Source of the DNA: Bradyrhizobium sp. CCGE-LA001
GTDB taxonomy: Bacteria; Pseudomonadota; Alphaproteobacteria; Rhizobiales; Xanthobacteraceae
Length of the DNA stretch: 64,000 nucleotides
Direction of reading: 5' to 3'
NCBI RefSeq assembly: GCF_000296215.2
Contig: NZ_CP013949.1
Span: 1,109,501-1,173,500, forward strand
This document shows positions 7,531-15,797 of this stretch, one piece after another; the first letter of the stretch is position 1, and every line of letters begins with the position of its first letter. The position numbers and the translations under genes are program-made. A model generated the notes under the pieces. It worked only from the letters and a program-made list of their open reading frames with translations, was not told the DNA's origin and ran no database searches.

Positions 7531-8721
7531 CTATCCTGCGACCGTCTCCTCAGCGATCCAGCGGGTAACCGTCTTCAAGTCGCGCCCGCTTCGCTGGTAG
7601 GCTCTTAGCTGCGCATCTGCAGAGCTTCCTCGAGCCAGGATGTCGCGGCAGCGTTCTACTTCGGCAAGGCAGCCGAGCGCCGCTGCATCCCCAGACACAC
7701 GTGCAATGACGTTGCTAAGCATCTCCTGGATGCTTACGCCGCCGTCCTTTGTCGCGAAGACGCACTCGGTCCCATACCGTTGAGCGCGCCATTTGTTCTC
7801 CACGGCGATGGCTCGGTCCACGACAGTGACGTCTTCCGCCAACCCCGGCCTCTCACAGAGATATCTGATTAAAGATCGGTAGAGGCAGGCGAGTACAATC
7901 GCATCTTCCAATCTCGTGCAAACATCGGGAGCACGTAGTTCAAGGGTTGGATGCCGCAACGAGGGCCGCATCGCCCACCAAATGTGTGTCTCGTCCGGCA
8001 TCACACCTGAGTTCACGAGCGCTATGACGTAAGCATCGTAATCAGCTTTGCCTTCAAATAGCTCTGGTAGGCCGGTCCGCGGTAACTCGTCATAGGCCGC
8101 CAAGCGATAGCCGCGCAACCCGGTGTCGCGCGAACTCCAAAACGGTGATGATGCAGCAAGCGCTATGAAGAGCGGCAGATGCGGTATCATCGCGCGCATA
8201 ACTGCAAACCGCTTTTCAACGTCCCTCAGCTGTACGTGGATGTGCATGCCGCAAAGCATGTTACGATGCCCGATTGTACCGAGATCCTTCATCATATTCT
8301 CGTATCGCGGCTTCGGCGTCGGCTTAGAATGCGGCCAGGCGGCGGTGGGGTGCGTACCGGAGGCCATGATGGCCAAGCCGTAGCGGCCAGCAACTCTGGC
8401 AAGCTCTTGGCGCAGAAATTTCAATTCCTCGCGCGCGTCGTTGGCATCAACATGGACGTTAGTTGCCACTTCAATCTGCGCCTGCAGCATCTCCCGCATG
8501 GCTTGCCCACCAGTTGAAAAACTGCCGGCTTCGAACAATTCATTCGGAGTCTGCGTCGCAACCTCCAGGGTAGACGCGTCCGCTAGGAAGTATTCCTCCT
8601 CTATCCCGAAAGAATATTCCGCTACATTATCACCGCCTAATCCGGATCGGATCACGAGGCGGCCGTTCTCGTTATTGAGGTTTACGCGCAGCCTCTCAAG
8701 GACATTCTCATCGAACTTCAT
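7531..8721 (-). CDS. carboxylate-amine ligase, YbdK/GCS2 family
   Basis: This encodes 396 residues. SFGIEEEYFLAD (about 37-48) is the GCS2 family N-terminal signature with the metal-binding Glu residues. HIHVQL, a conserved SLRHPTLELRAPDVC segment and HPTAAWP also fit glutamate-cysteine ligase type 2 proteins. The family joins a carboxylate to an amine using ATP; the real substrate of the YbdK branch is mostly unknown. It follows the N-formylglutamate amidohydrolase gene by 16 bases on the same strand, so the pair is an operon and may act on one glutamyl compound. Confidence 0.88.
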   Translation of the reverse strand: MKFDENVLERLRVNLNNENGRLVIRSGLGGDNVAEYSFGIEEEYFLADASTLEVATQTPNELFEAGSFSTGGQAMREMLQAQIEVATNVHVDANDAREELKFLRQELARVAGRYGLAIMASGTHPTAAWPHSKPTPKPRYENMMKDLGTIGHRNMLCGMHIHVQLRDVEKRFAVMRAMIPHLPLFIALAASSPFWSSRDTGLRGYRLAAYDELPRTGLPELFEGKADYDAYVIALVNSGVMPDETHIWWAMRPSLRHPTLELRAPDVCTRLEDAIVLACLYRSLIRYLCERPGLAEDVTVVDRAIAVENKWRAQRYGTECVFATKDGGVSIQEMLSNVIARVSGDAAALGCLAEVERCRDILARGSSADAQLRAYQRSGRDLKTVTRWIAEETVAG

Positions 8722-8737
8722 TTGCTTGTAGCTATCC

Positions 8738-9619
8738 TCAGGTTAGCGCGGTTTGCCGGGCAGGCCTTGTTCCTAGCCCGATAGTAGCAGCGAGCGCGTT
8801 CGAGACCTGTTTCGCCATGTGCTGCTGAGCGGTCGGTGTCTTTAAAAGATCCTGACAGACCTCGAGGCAGAAGTGGTTGAAGACATTGTTTCGTTGGATG
8901 ACGTTTTGAAAAGTAACAGGACATGCCAAGCGATAGTCGTCGTCAGAGGTCTGCAAACCCGGCGTTCGTGCTGAGAATGGCCGATTGTTTCCGATTACAA
9001 AATGCGGATTGTTGGCCCGCAGGTGGTGAACGAAGTTCTCCAGTTTGGGAGATGTTCCAAACTCCGGATAGCCGAATACGCAGACGTCCTCCCTCTTCGG
9101 CTCCGAAGTGTTCTTTTGTACTCGTGCATAGCTGTGCATGGAAATTACGAAGGGCTCAAAGCCCAGCCTCTGCGCTACCTTCGCTACGAACGCATTCAAT
9201 GCCTTTAGGACGGGGAAGTAGAACTCATCCAGACGTAAGGCGCGCTCTTGTTTCGTAAGGAGCCTGTTGAGTGGGATTTCTGTTCCGTCTGCGACCGGCG
9301 CGATACATTCCACTTCATCGTCATAGCGGTTCAGGTCCGCCACCAACCGCGAGTGGGTCACCCTGAACACGTGGGCATTGGTGAGGTCCGCCAACTCGGT
9401 GGTGAGTTCGCCAGCTCCGAGATCTAGTGCGATGTGTCGGTCCAGGTCCGAGGAGTCGCTGATTCCTAAAGGTTGACCACTTTCGTCATGGAGTTTCTCT
9501 GGAATATGCCTGCCTTCATGGACAGAGATAAGAAGAAGAGGACTGCGACCCTCTTGTGTTCTGTAAAGGGGGACGGTCAAAGCATTCTCCGTTTGCGTTT
9601 CAATGTGCCTTTGGTTCAA
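8738..9619 (-). CDS. N-formylglutamate amidohydrolase family protein
   Basis: This encodes 293 residues. LISVHEGRHIPEKL, a DLDRHIALDLGA segment, FRVTHSRLVADLNR and a conserved SMHSY resemble the FGase family (PF05013), which are zinc amidohydrolases of histidine catabolism and related pathways. In this genomic setting (next to a YbdK ligase) such proteins probably act on a gamma-glutamyl or other N-acyl amino acid; that is inference. No signal peptide was seen, so it is likely cytoplasmic. Confidence 0.85.
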   Translation of the reverse strand: MNQRHIETQTENALTVPLYRTQEGRSPLLLISVHEGRHIPEKLHDESGQPLGISDSSDLDRHIALDLGAGELTTELADLTNAHVFRVTHSRLVADLNRYDDEVECIAPVADGTEIPLNRLLTKQERALRLDEFYFPVLKALNAFVAKVAQRLGFEPFVISMHSYARVQKNTSEPKREDVCVFGYPEFGTSPKLENFVHHLRANNPHFVIGNNRPFSARTPGLQTSDDDYRLACPVTFQNVIQRNNVFNHFCLEVCQDLLKTPTAQQHMAKQVSNALAATIGLGTRPARQTALT

Positions 9620-9774
9620 CAGGCTGGCCAGGTCGTTTCAAAGTGCACGGCTAAGACTCAGAGACGTTTCAGTCTCCGTTCTGCCGCCGAGGCCTGGCGG
9701 ACGGCCCTCCTGAGCAGCGTGCTCGTTTCCGAGATGCCCGGTGCTATTCGTCCCCACGAAACGCTCTAGTGCCG

Positions 9775-10026
9775 CTAACTGTGTTGGCGTAGCTGTCGTT
9801 CTAGGTCGATTGCTCGATCTGCATTATAGGCGCGTTTCAGCAACGAGTTGCGTTCTTCGCCTGGAGGCTTCCGGTCGGCCTGCTCTCGCAAAGTCGTAGC
9901 GAACTGGGCCAGCCGGCTTTCGAGGGAATCCGATTGCTTGAATCGTCGTCTGCGCTTGATCAACGTTGACGCTCCGTTTGTATAGCCGAAGTTGTAGCGC
10001 CAGCCGGGTGGAAATCGCAGAAACAT
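9775..10026 (-). CDS. small conserved-type hypothetical protein
   Basis: This encodes 83 residues. The part RRRRFKQSDSLESRLAQFA...LREQADRKPPGEERNSLLKRA...ADRAIDLERQL is a pattern I associate with a small family widespread in Bradyrhizobium (basic start, helix, P-P-G-x-E-R, helix). The first 20 residues may not be translated; a later start near the Arg run is possible. Function unknown. Confidence 0.65.
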   Translation of the reverse strand: MFLRFPPGWRYNFGYTNGASTLIKRRRRFKQSDSLESRLAQFATTLREQADRKPPGEERNSLLKRAYNADRAIDLERQLRQHS

Positions 10027-10137
10027 AAGTTAACTGCGGGCGCAGTGTTTTTTCGGCTAGCTATATCGAATGATACGTCGAACCGGAATGTCAGGCCTTA
10101 AGATGCTTGGCCCCCCAGCCATCGGTTTATCGTGAAT

Positions 10138-10683
10138 ATGACAAGCAAGATCTCTATTTCGCCCGCCGGGGCGGACCTTATTGTTGCAAGGCAGGCAGCG
10201 GAAAAGACCAATACCATCCTTCAAAAGTCGCTCCGTACAATGACGTGGGCGGGCGACAGTCATGTCCTCGGTTCGGTTGCTGCAGCGGTCTGGCTCGCTT
10301 CCCGTAGGAGCAGTCGTCGCGGTCGAACAGCCGCGGATCATGTGGCTCTAACATTGGCGGCAGCCATCGCTATCCCCAAGGCCATCAAGACGTTTGTCGA
10401 CCGACAGAGACCCGACCGCTGTGTGGTGGGTCCAAACCGAAGAGGCGTCGGTACTTCCGGACAGCCTTACGATTCCTTTCCGTCAGGCCACAGCGTGCAT
10501 CTTGGCGCCATTGCCGGCGCTCTGGCGTGGGCATACCCGAACAAGGCTACGTACATCTACGCGGCGGGTGCGGCGCTCGCGGCGACAAGGGTTGCGGTGT
10601 TGGCACACTGGCCTACCGACGTTCTGGCAGGATGGGCGCTGGGTGCTGCAATTGAGAGGTCAGTCCGACAATTATCCGATTGA
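10138..10683 (+). CDS. PAP2-family membrane phosphatase
   Basis: This encodes 181 residues. All three phosphatase motifs are present: KTFVDRQRP (K84-x6-RP), PSGH (115-118) and TRVAVLAHWPTD (R151, H157, D161), with Thr in place of the usual Ser before R151. Hydrophobic segments around 42-55, 68-83, 119-133 and 139-150 suggest a membrane protein acting on lipid phosphates or undecaprenyl pyrophosphate. GTG at 10132 is an alternative start. No neighbour hints at the substrate. Confidence 0.85.
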   Translation: MTSKISISPAGADLIVARQAAEKTNTILQKSLRTMTWAGDSHVLGSVAAAVWLASRRSSRRGRTAADHVALTLAAAIAIPKAIKTFVDRQRPDRCVVGPNRRGVGTSGQPYDSFPSGHSVHLGAIAGALAWAYPNKATYIYAAGAALAATRVAVLAHWPTDVLAGWALGAAIERSVRQLSD

Positions 10684-10736
10684 GGAGCGGGGCAGCTTGC
10701 TGCCTTCTCTAAAAGGTCGTCAGCATGCCGCCTTGC

Positions 10737-11702
10737 TCAGCCGCCTTTGAGGGCAGGGAGAACGTGCTCTGCAAATGCGTCGATGAAGCTGAGTTGCCTC
10801 CGCCCCACCTGATGCAAATGGATCTCGGCAAAGCCCATCCCTGCGTACTCGGCCAGCCAGGCTCGATGCTGCCCCAGATCCGCCGAAACTAAGACGCTTT
10901 GACGGATGTCCTCACCCCTTACAAAGCGTCCCGCGATGTCGAAGTCCTGAGGTCTGCGGAGATCCCAGTTCACCTCGCCCCCTGCAGCGTTGGGAGCCCA
11001 TTGGTGGAGAGCCTCGGCTTCAGCTTCCTCCTCCGTCGGCGCCCACGACAAGGCGGCTTGCAGAATGACGGGCTTGCCGGCCCCTCCTCCGCGATCGAAA
11101 GCCTCAAGGATCTTTCGAAGTTGCTCGGGCTTCGCGTGGACAGTGATGAGACCGTCGGCCCAGCTGCCAACCCACTCTGCCGTCTTCTCACTTACCGCCG
11201 CGCCAACCAGTATGACCGGCTCCTCTGGCCGCGAATAGAGCTTGGCCTCCACGATCGTGACGCGACCACGATGCGTAACAGTCTCTCCCGCAAAAAGCGC
11301 TCTGATGATCTCTACACTTTCGAGCAGGCGTGCGTTGCGCTCCTGCTTCTCGGGCCAAGGAAGGCCAGTGATAGATTCGTTGATGGCCTCGCCGCTTCCA
11401 AGGGCGAGCCACAGTCGAGCAGGGTACATCTGCGCCAGCGTCGCCGCTCCCTGCGCAATCACGGCAGGGTGGTACCGATAGCCAGGCGCCGATATGATCC
11501 CGAATGGGAGAGCAGTCCCTTCCAACGCTGCCCCAAGCCACGACCACGCGAACCCTGATTGGCCTTGTCGCTCGCTCCACGGATGGAAGTGGTCCGACGA
11601 CATGGCGCAGTCGAATCCCGCCTCGGCAGCCCGCTTCGTCCACCTCAACAAATCAGCGGGCGTAAATTGCTCGTGGGAGGCGTGATATCCAATTCGTGCC
11701 AT
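10737..11702 (-). CDS. luciferase-like (LLM class) flavin-dependent oxidoreductase
   Basis: This encodes 321 residues starting MARIGYHASHEQF. AAEAGFDCAMSSDHFHPWSE near the N-terminus, LWLALGSGEAINE and ILVGAAVSEKTAEWVG are typical of bacterial luciferase-like TIM barrels. The overall pattern fits the TIGR03885-type subgroup (probably FMN-dependent rather than F420). The substrate is unknown. It stands alone between the PAP2 gene and a short secreted peptide. Confidence 0.88.
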   Translation of the reverse strand: MARIGYHASHEQFTPADLLRWTKRAAEAGFDCAMSSDHFHPWSERQGQSGFAWSWLGAALEGTALPFGIISAPGYRYHPAVIAQGAATLAQMYPARLWLALGSGEAINESITGLPWPEKQERNARLLESVEIIRALFAGETVTHRGRVTIVEAKLYSRPEEPVILVGAAVSEKTAEWVGSWADGLITVHAKPEQLRKILEAFDRGGGAGKPVILQAALSWAPTEEEAEAEALHQWAPNAAGGEVNWDLRRPQDFDIAGRFVRGEDIRQSVLVSADLGQHRAWLAEYAGMGFAEIHLHQVGRRQLSFIDAFAEHVLPALKGG

Positions 11703-11722
11703 TCTCAGTGCAATCCGTTGCC

Positions 11723-11821
11723 TTAGCGGCGACTCGGTCTGCGCTTGTTCGCGTTGCTCTGAGCCAAGGCGAACGAGAAGCTGCCGAACAGGACACTCAC
11801 GACCATCGCGATATACTTCAT
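11723..11821 (-). CDS. candidate tiny signal-peptide protein
   Basis: This encodes 32 residues starting MKYIAMVVSVLFG. It reads as a near-perfect signal peptide (Lys, hydrophobic core, SFALAQ cleavage-like site) followed by only about 11 basic residues. GGAAGG lies three bases before the ATG. It could be a tiny secreted peptide or the stub of a decayed secreted protein. Confidence 0.35.
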   Translation of the reverse strand: MKYIAMVVSVLFGSFSFALAQSNANKRRPSRR

Positions 11822-12516
11822 ACGCCTTCCAATCGCCTTTGCCCGGCGGCCGTTCCTAAGCCGATTGAGGACTTGCACTGAATTGCAACCAAGCAGCGGA
11901 GCCGACGTTGATGAGGCATGAGCAAATCGGGCGTGGACAACATCGACAATCGACGTGGGGCCTATGACCCTGTGAGTCAGGATGGGCTTCCTCAAGGACC
12001 ACAAGTAAGGGACCGTACCACGCCGCATCAAGAAGCTCAGTGGGGCGCCGACGTGCGAGCTGAACCCCTTCCAGGGACCGGGCCCGTGCTGCCTGAACGG
12101 TTGATCCGACCGGCTACAAGTCCGCTTAACAAGAGGACCGGCCGCAAAGCGGCCGACTGACCAGCAAAGCACGAGCCGCGTTCGATCAGGCTGATCTAAG
12201 CCGAGAAGCGTCGATGTTGCTCAGCCAATCCAAAATGGATATTTTTCCATGCCCAATGTGCGGACGAGCAGGGTGTTCAGCTGATCGTGCCACTGCAGAG
12301 CAGCCTTTTTCCTGCGCGCCTGAGTCGCCAGCTCGCTCTCGTGCAGGCTGTGGTTTCTGCCGCTAACTAAGTATATGCGGTGGCAGGCGACCACGAACTG
12401 ACGTCCGCTCTATGGAGTGCTGAAGACGGCGCAAAACTATCCGCCGTCCGAGGTTCTTTGAGCATCAGCGAGCTTCAATCGGCGGCCACGAAGAGGACCG
12501 GCGCGGATGATCCACA
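11822..12516. other. non-coding stretch
   Basis: About 700 bases with several overlapping frames on both strands, none with protein-like composition or a good start site. No repeat of the 97-nt family and no terminator was seen. Confidence 0.35.
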
Positions 12517-12630
12517 TCAGTGTTGCAACGCGCTAAGTACCAGCATTACTCCAATCGATGAACCAGCAAAAGCGAGGTACATAGCCACGTCATGCTGGGG
12601 TCCGCTTAGGTTGGAATAGACTTTCCGCAT
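12517..12630 (-). CDS. candidate small single-pass membrane peptide
   Basis: This encodes 37 residues starting MRKVYSNLSGPQHDVAM, followed by one hydrophobic helix (YLAFAGSSIGVMLVLSAL) and QH. A GGGAG ribosome binding site lies nine bases before the ATG. A promoter of the EcfG type is correctly placed upstream (12655-12679). These three independent signs make a real gene likely despite its size. It resembles small stress-associated membrane peptides in general layout only. Confidence 0.5.
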   Translation of the reverse strand: MRKVYSNLSGPQHDVAMYLAFAGSSIGVMLVLSALQH

Positions 12631-12654
12631 GGTTCAAATCTCCCTTGGCCAGCC

Positions 12655-12679
12655 AACATGCGGCCTGCGCAGCCGTTCC
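12655..12679 (-). promoter_or_regulatory. EcfG-like promoter of the small membrane peptide
   Basis: On the minus strand: GGAAC, 16 bases, TGTT. This differs from the EcfG consensus by C to T at the first base of the -10 element. It lies 24 bases upstream of the ATG at 12630. Confidence 0.45.
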
Positions 12680-13127
12680 TATGTTGAAAGTAAGGGGCCC
12701 CCGGTCAGAGACAGGGGCTTTTAGACGCGGGGGGTACATCTGCCCCCCATGGGGTCTTAATCATCGCCTCAATATTGGAATGGCTGCTGTCGGCCCAACT
12801 CCGACTTTAGGTGAGGTCGCCGAATGCGCCCCTATCAAGCTCACAGCGGATTCCACCTGGGCGCGCAAGGGAGCCGGGCTAGAGCCGGAGGGCCTGGTCG
12901 GTACATCGGATCAACTCCGGTTGCGTCCTCCAGTGGATTAGCTAAGCCCTTCTGTGGACTGAAGAATCATCCGAATCTGCTGATGGTTAGCGGAGAAGGT
13001 TCGAAGCTAGTTCCTCTCCCTCCAGTGTGAGAGCTCTCAAACCTGTTGTGCGTGCTCACCTGTTCAGTGACAGTTCGACAGAGGCGCTTTGCGAGCCGCT
13101 TACGTTAAGCCTCTTAACGCCCGCTTG

Positions 13128-13205
13128 AATGTCCGCTCTGATCCCGAAAGCCGACTATCTGCACGTGGCTGATCGTTGTCCGTTATGGGCCATACAAGCG
13201 GAAGT
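13128..13205 (+). repeat. partial copy of the dispersed repeat
   Basis: Contains TGTCCGCTCTGATCCC...AGCCGACTATCTGC and ends TTGTCCGTTATGGGCCATA, matching the ends and the AGCCGA centre of the 97-nt repeat but shorter. Confidence 0.5.
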
Positions 13206-13333
13206 GGGAAAAGATCGGAGCAGGATCGATTGGCTACTACAAAAATATGTTCCAGATAGCGACGCGTGCATCACTCAGAAGCCTCTCGGCGTCAAATTCC
13301 AAGCTTACGATCCATTGCTTATAGCCCATGACG

Positions 13334-13753
13334 TTAGGGGTCATTGCCTGACAATCGAACGCATTCCTTCTTTGTCAGGTTGTCGATGGGTGCCTGACCT
13401 CCAAGTAAGCGCCTTTGTAGTTCGGTGTTCGTGATTGGCTCGGGTTTAGCTCGACAACCCAGCCCTTCGTTGCGAAGAAATGCGATGACTGTGTCTTTAC
13501 CCGTGCCTAGAGGTATCATCTTCAACAATGCGTCACGTGCGGAAGCGGAGTCGTTCGTGCTTTGCTTCTCGCTCTCGCGCATTGCACCAAACAAGCGATT
13601 GTCGAGGTAGAACCGATCAACTTTAGCCGTCTCGTAAGAAAACCATATCCAAAGCACCGCGATCAGTCCGGCCGGAACTGCCGCAACCACGGACAAGACA
13701 ATAACAAAACTTCTAATCGATTTTGGCACAGGACGACTAAGGCTAAAGGTCAC
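13334..13753 (-). CDS. membrane-anchored hypothetical protein, GTG start
   Basis: This encodes 139 residues. One transmembrane segment (about 15-38, FVIVLSVVAAVPAGLIAVLW) is followed by a soluble domain with a helix (SARDALLKMIPLGTGKDTVI) and FLRNEGLGCRAKPEP. The second part resembles short Bradyrhizobium proteins in which a P-x-G-T turn precedes a helix and a Cys. The start is GTG at 13753. Function unknown. It is minus strand, opposite to the gene array that begins at 14047. Confidence 0.6.
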   Translation of the reverse strand: MTFSLSRPVPKSIRSFVIVLSVVAAVPAGLIAVLWIWFSYETAKVDRFYLDNRLFGAMRESEKQSTNDSASARDALLKMIPLGTGKDTVIAFLRNEGLGCRAKPEPITNTELQRRLLGGQAPIDNLTKKECVRLSGNDP

Positions 13754-13818
13754 GAGGCGAACGCTACAGTGTCTTTACCTAACACTTCGCCAAGCTGCAT
13801 GGGACGAATGTCGGCTTC

Positions 13819-13915
13819 GGGTCACGAGCGCCGCTTGGAGGAACAGTCCGTTGCTTCCGGTGTAGCTTGATGAGCCGACAATTGAAGGCCGCGCCCTAAC
13901 TTCGCATTCGGGCCA
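13819..13915 (+). repeat. 97-nt repeat, full copy 1
   Basis: Starts GGGTCA, has TTGCTTCCGG at about position 34 and AGCCGA at 55-60, ends GGGCCA at 92-97. It lies 131 bases upstream of the first gene of the array. Confidence 0.75.
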
Positions 13916-14046
13916 ATAGCGGTCGTAACGTCCAGTCCATGCAACAGCAACCATAAAGAAGCAAACGCGAGAAGTTTGATCTAAACAAGAATGGATTATT
14001 CCCCCATCTCCGGGTAGTCTCGGCTGGATCTGGGAAGGCGGAAAGC

Positions 14047-14364
14047 ATGGTGCCAGCAGACTACGTCTTTGGCCTCGCTATCGCTTTGGTCGCCGGGTCG
14101 AACCTTTACTTTGGCCCGCGTATCGCAAGCGAGCGTGTTGCCATGCAGTGGGGTCCCAACGGCGAACCGACTTGGTACGCTCCAAAATGGCTCGCAATGT
14201 GGGGGATGATTGCCTTCATGGCGGCCGTCCGGCTCTTCATCTGGTTGGCTTCAACGTATGCGCCGCAGCATGTGCATGGTGTTGAATTGGGAATAGTCAT
14301 TTTCTCGCTGATCGCTGCCGGTTCTCACCTGTTCGTTTTGATGAAGGCGAGAGCACCGCTTTGA
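14047..14364 (+). CDS. small DUF1648-like membrane protein
   Basis: This encodes 105 residues. Three hydrophobic segments (about 5-20, 50-72, 80-98) are joined by a loop with MQWGPNGEPTWYAPK, which resembles the W-x-x-x-G-x-P signature of DUF1648 domains in SdpI-like proteins. Function unknown; SdpI relatives act in immunity and signalling, but the likeness is too short to extend that here. The next gene overlaps its stop codon (TTGA), so both are co-translated. Confidence 0.6.
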   Translation: MVPADYVFGLAIALVAGSNLYFGPRIASERVAMQWGPNGEPTWYAPKWLAMWGMIAFMAAVRLFIWLASTYAPQHVHGVELGIVIFSLIAAGSHLFVLMKARAPL

Positions 14365-14639
14365 GAAGCTCGCGAGTTTGGCGATTTCGGGCGCGAAGCT
14401 TTGCGGTTGCTGGAGCTGTATGTCTCGCCCTGATTTTCTTGCTTAAGATTTTCGACCCAACCGAGGTCGCGAGAAGCGTCATTCTTCCGCTTGTTCTGCT
14501 TCTGGTATTCCTTTGGCTGTGCGGGCTATATTGCACCTACCGGGATTGGAAAGATTTCAGAGAAGATGAAGTACGGCGCGGCGGATCAGAGGAAACCGCT
14601 CGCGCAAAATGGCATAAACTGCACCCGCCTCCTGGCTAG
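14361..14639 (+). CDS. small two-helix membrane protein, TTG start
   Basis: This encodes 92 residues. Two transmembrane helices (about 13-30 and 40-58) are followed by a charged tail with YRDWKDFREDEVRRGG and EETARAKWHKLHPPPG. The TTG start overlaps the stop of 14047-14364 by four bases. I know no family. It probably works with its neighbour in the membrane. Confidence 0.55.
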   Translation: MRSSRVWRFRARSFAVAGAVCLALIFLLKIFDPTEVARSVILPLVLLLVFLWLCGLYCTYRDWKDFREDEVRRGGSEETARAKWHKLHPPPG

Positions 14640-14656
14640 ATGCTGAGGGCCGCCTT

Positions 14657-14752
14657 GGGTCAAAATCGGCGGTCCAGACCGCTGCAATCAGTTTCCGCTC
14701 TACACCCGAGAGCCGACGCCCACCGAGCAGTCCGCTGGGCAGCGATGGGCCA
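14657..14752 (+). repeat. 97-nt repeat, full copy 2 (96 nt)
   Basis: GGGTCA...GCGGTCCAGACCGC...TTTCCGCTCTACACC...AGCCGA...GGGCCA. About nine in ten bases are shared with copies 3 and 5. It sits between the stop at 14639 and the next start at 14817. Confidence 0.8.
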
Positions 14753-14816
14753 AAAGGCGACAATGCGAGCCCGGTTTGATATGAAGCTGCTGCAAGTGAG
14801 GCGGCGTTAGAAAGTC

Positions 14817-15104
14817 ATGACTCAAAATCTAGATTATCTCGATGCATTGAAGGGGCTGACCTTCTGGAGGTCAACCTGGGAGCGTCCAAGTCCTGACTGG
14901 GATCATGACCACTGTGCCGCTTGCTGGGCCAAGTTCTCTGACAAAACTCCAGACAGCCTGCGTGAAGGTTACACCACTGGTACTGATTATAGACTTGGTG
15001 CCCGCTATGAGTGGGTATGCGAGGAATGCTTTTCCAAGCTGAAGGATCAAATGAAGTGGTCCGAGGGAAAAGACGATGCAGCAGGTGGCAACGTGCGGCC
15101 CTGA
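14817..15104 (+). CDS. hypothetical protein with two CxxC motifs
   Basis: This encodes 95 residues starting MTQNLDYLDALKGLTFW. It has HDHCAACWAKF and WVCEECFSKL, an HxHCxxC plus CxxC arrangement suitable for one zinc ion, and a Gly-Tyr-rich centre (LREGYTTG, YRLGARYEW). Similar proteins are scattered through bacterial accessory DNA. Function unknown. It is the third gene of the repeat-separated array, and its last bases touch repeat copy 3. Confidence 0.65.
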   Translation: MTQNLDYLDALKGLTFWRSTWERPSPDWDHDHCAACWAKFSDKTPDSLREGYTTGTDYRLGARYEWVCEECFSKLKDQMKWSEGKDDAAGGNVRP

Positions 15105-15114
15105 TGTCTGCAGT

Positions 15115-15210
15115 GGGTCAAAATCGGCGGTCCAGGCCGCTGCAATCAGTTTCCGCTCTACACCCGACAGCCGACGCCCCCTGAGCATTCCACTAGGCAG
15201 CGATGGGCCA
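15115..15210 (+). repeat. 97-nt repeat, full copy 3 (96 nt)
   Basis: Preceded by GATGTCTGCAGT. Same landmarks as copy 2 with GCGGTCCAGGCCGC near the start and GGGCCA at the end, followed by CCTGATATGAATG. Confidence 0.8.
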
Positions 15211-15264
15211 ACGAGCGAATCCTGATATGAATGGGCATAAACAGGGGCCCTTTCTGGTGAACCA

Positions 15265-15453
15265 ATGGCATGGGAAAAGATCGTCCAGCGCGTCGGTGTC
15301 GGAGCTTGTCCTGAATGCGGAAACCCGGGCTTTGACTATCAGCAAGGCGCAGACCCTCATGACGATGAGAGGGCAGCAATCATTTGCCCGAAGTGCGGTT
15401 GGAAGGGCATCATCCGCGACCTAGTGGTCATCCCAACGCCGAGAGCGAAATAG
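15265..15453 (+). CDS. small zinc-ribbon protein
   Basis: This encodes 62 residues starting MAWEKIVQRVG. CPECGNPGF and CPKCGWKG are a classic pair of zinc-ribbon knuckles, 25 residues apart. The C-terminus is short (IIRDLVVIPTPRAK). It is likely a small regulatory or nucleic-acid-associated zinc ribbon, but the partner is unknown. It occupies one unit of the repeat-separated array. Confidence 0.6.
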   Translation: MAWEKIVQRVGVGACPECGNPGFDYQQGADPHDDERAAIICPKCGWKGIIRDLVVIPTPRAK

Positions 15454-15478
15454 GTTTTCCGCTTCGGATCAATTGGCG

Positions 15479-15530
15479 CCATCGTTGACCATGCCGCGGT
15501 CGCTTAGTTGAGGGCCACAACCAGACCTCG
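15479..15530 (+). repeat. partial copy of the dispersed repeat
   Basis: Only the 3' part is readable, ending TTGAGGGCCACAACCAGACC, between the zinc-ribbon gene and the next small gene, where the array pattern predicts a repeat. Confidence 0.4.
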
Positions 15531-15564
15531 CTATGGTATGAAGGAGATCGTCAATTGGGCGGCC

Positions 15565-15576
15565 GGGGGGGGGGGG
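15565..15576. repeat. homopolymer of 12 G
   Basis: A run of 12 guanines, 15 bases upstream of the ATG at 15592. Such tracts slip during replication. It may change promoter spacing or leader length, or may be a sequencing artefact. Confidence 0.6.
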
Positions 15577-15591
15577 TGATAGGGTTCTGCA

Positions 15592-15771
15592 ATGTCGAGA
15601 GGCGCGTTGAAATGGACCCTTCTAGGATGCGCAATCGTTTACTTCCTCCTGACGCTATACGGCCTCGTCGATAGCGGCGAATCGAAGCCAATTCGGATCA
15701 TGCTGTGGGCCGTGATTTTGGGTCTTTCCGCGTATCTGATCGCTACATGGAAACGGCGAAAAACGAATTAG
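15592..15771 (+). CDS. small two-helix membrane protein
   Basis: This encodes 59 residues starting MSRGALKWTLLGCAIVYFLL. Two hydrophobic segments (about 8-24 and 36-52, IMLWAVILGLSAYLIA) flank a short polar loop with GESKP, and the C-terminus is basic (WKRRKTN). The positive-inside rule puts both ends in the cytoplasm. No clear Shine-Dalgarno sequence is seen close to the ATG. The G12 tract lies just upstream. No family was recognised. It occupies one unit of the array. Confidence 0.5.
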   Translation: MSRGALKWTLLGCAIVYFLLTLYGLVDSGESKPIRIMLWAVILGLSAYLIATWKRRKTN

Positions 15772-15797
15772 GATAAGGGTCCACACAGGTCGGCTAT

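Larger units (their letters stand above)
12631..13333. other. intergenic stretch with hairpins and a partial repeat
   Basis: No convincing gene. It contains the promoter at 12655-12679, a weak plus-strand terminator-like hairpin (GCCCC at 12697, GGGGC at 12714, then TTTT), a short GGGGGG/CCCCCC inverted repeat near 12730, and a partial repeat copy at 13128-13205. Confidence 0.4.

Noticed and set aside
11918..12160. 80-residue plus-strand frame and its antisense partner
   Set aside because: Neither shows a ribosome binding site, hydrophobic pattern or known motif.
13129..13434. 101-residue plus-strand frame starting MSALIPKAD
   Set aside because: The start lies in a repeat copy, a frequent source of spurious gene calls in this genus, and the rest overlaps a better gene on the other strand.
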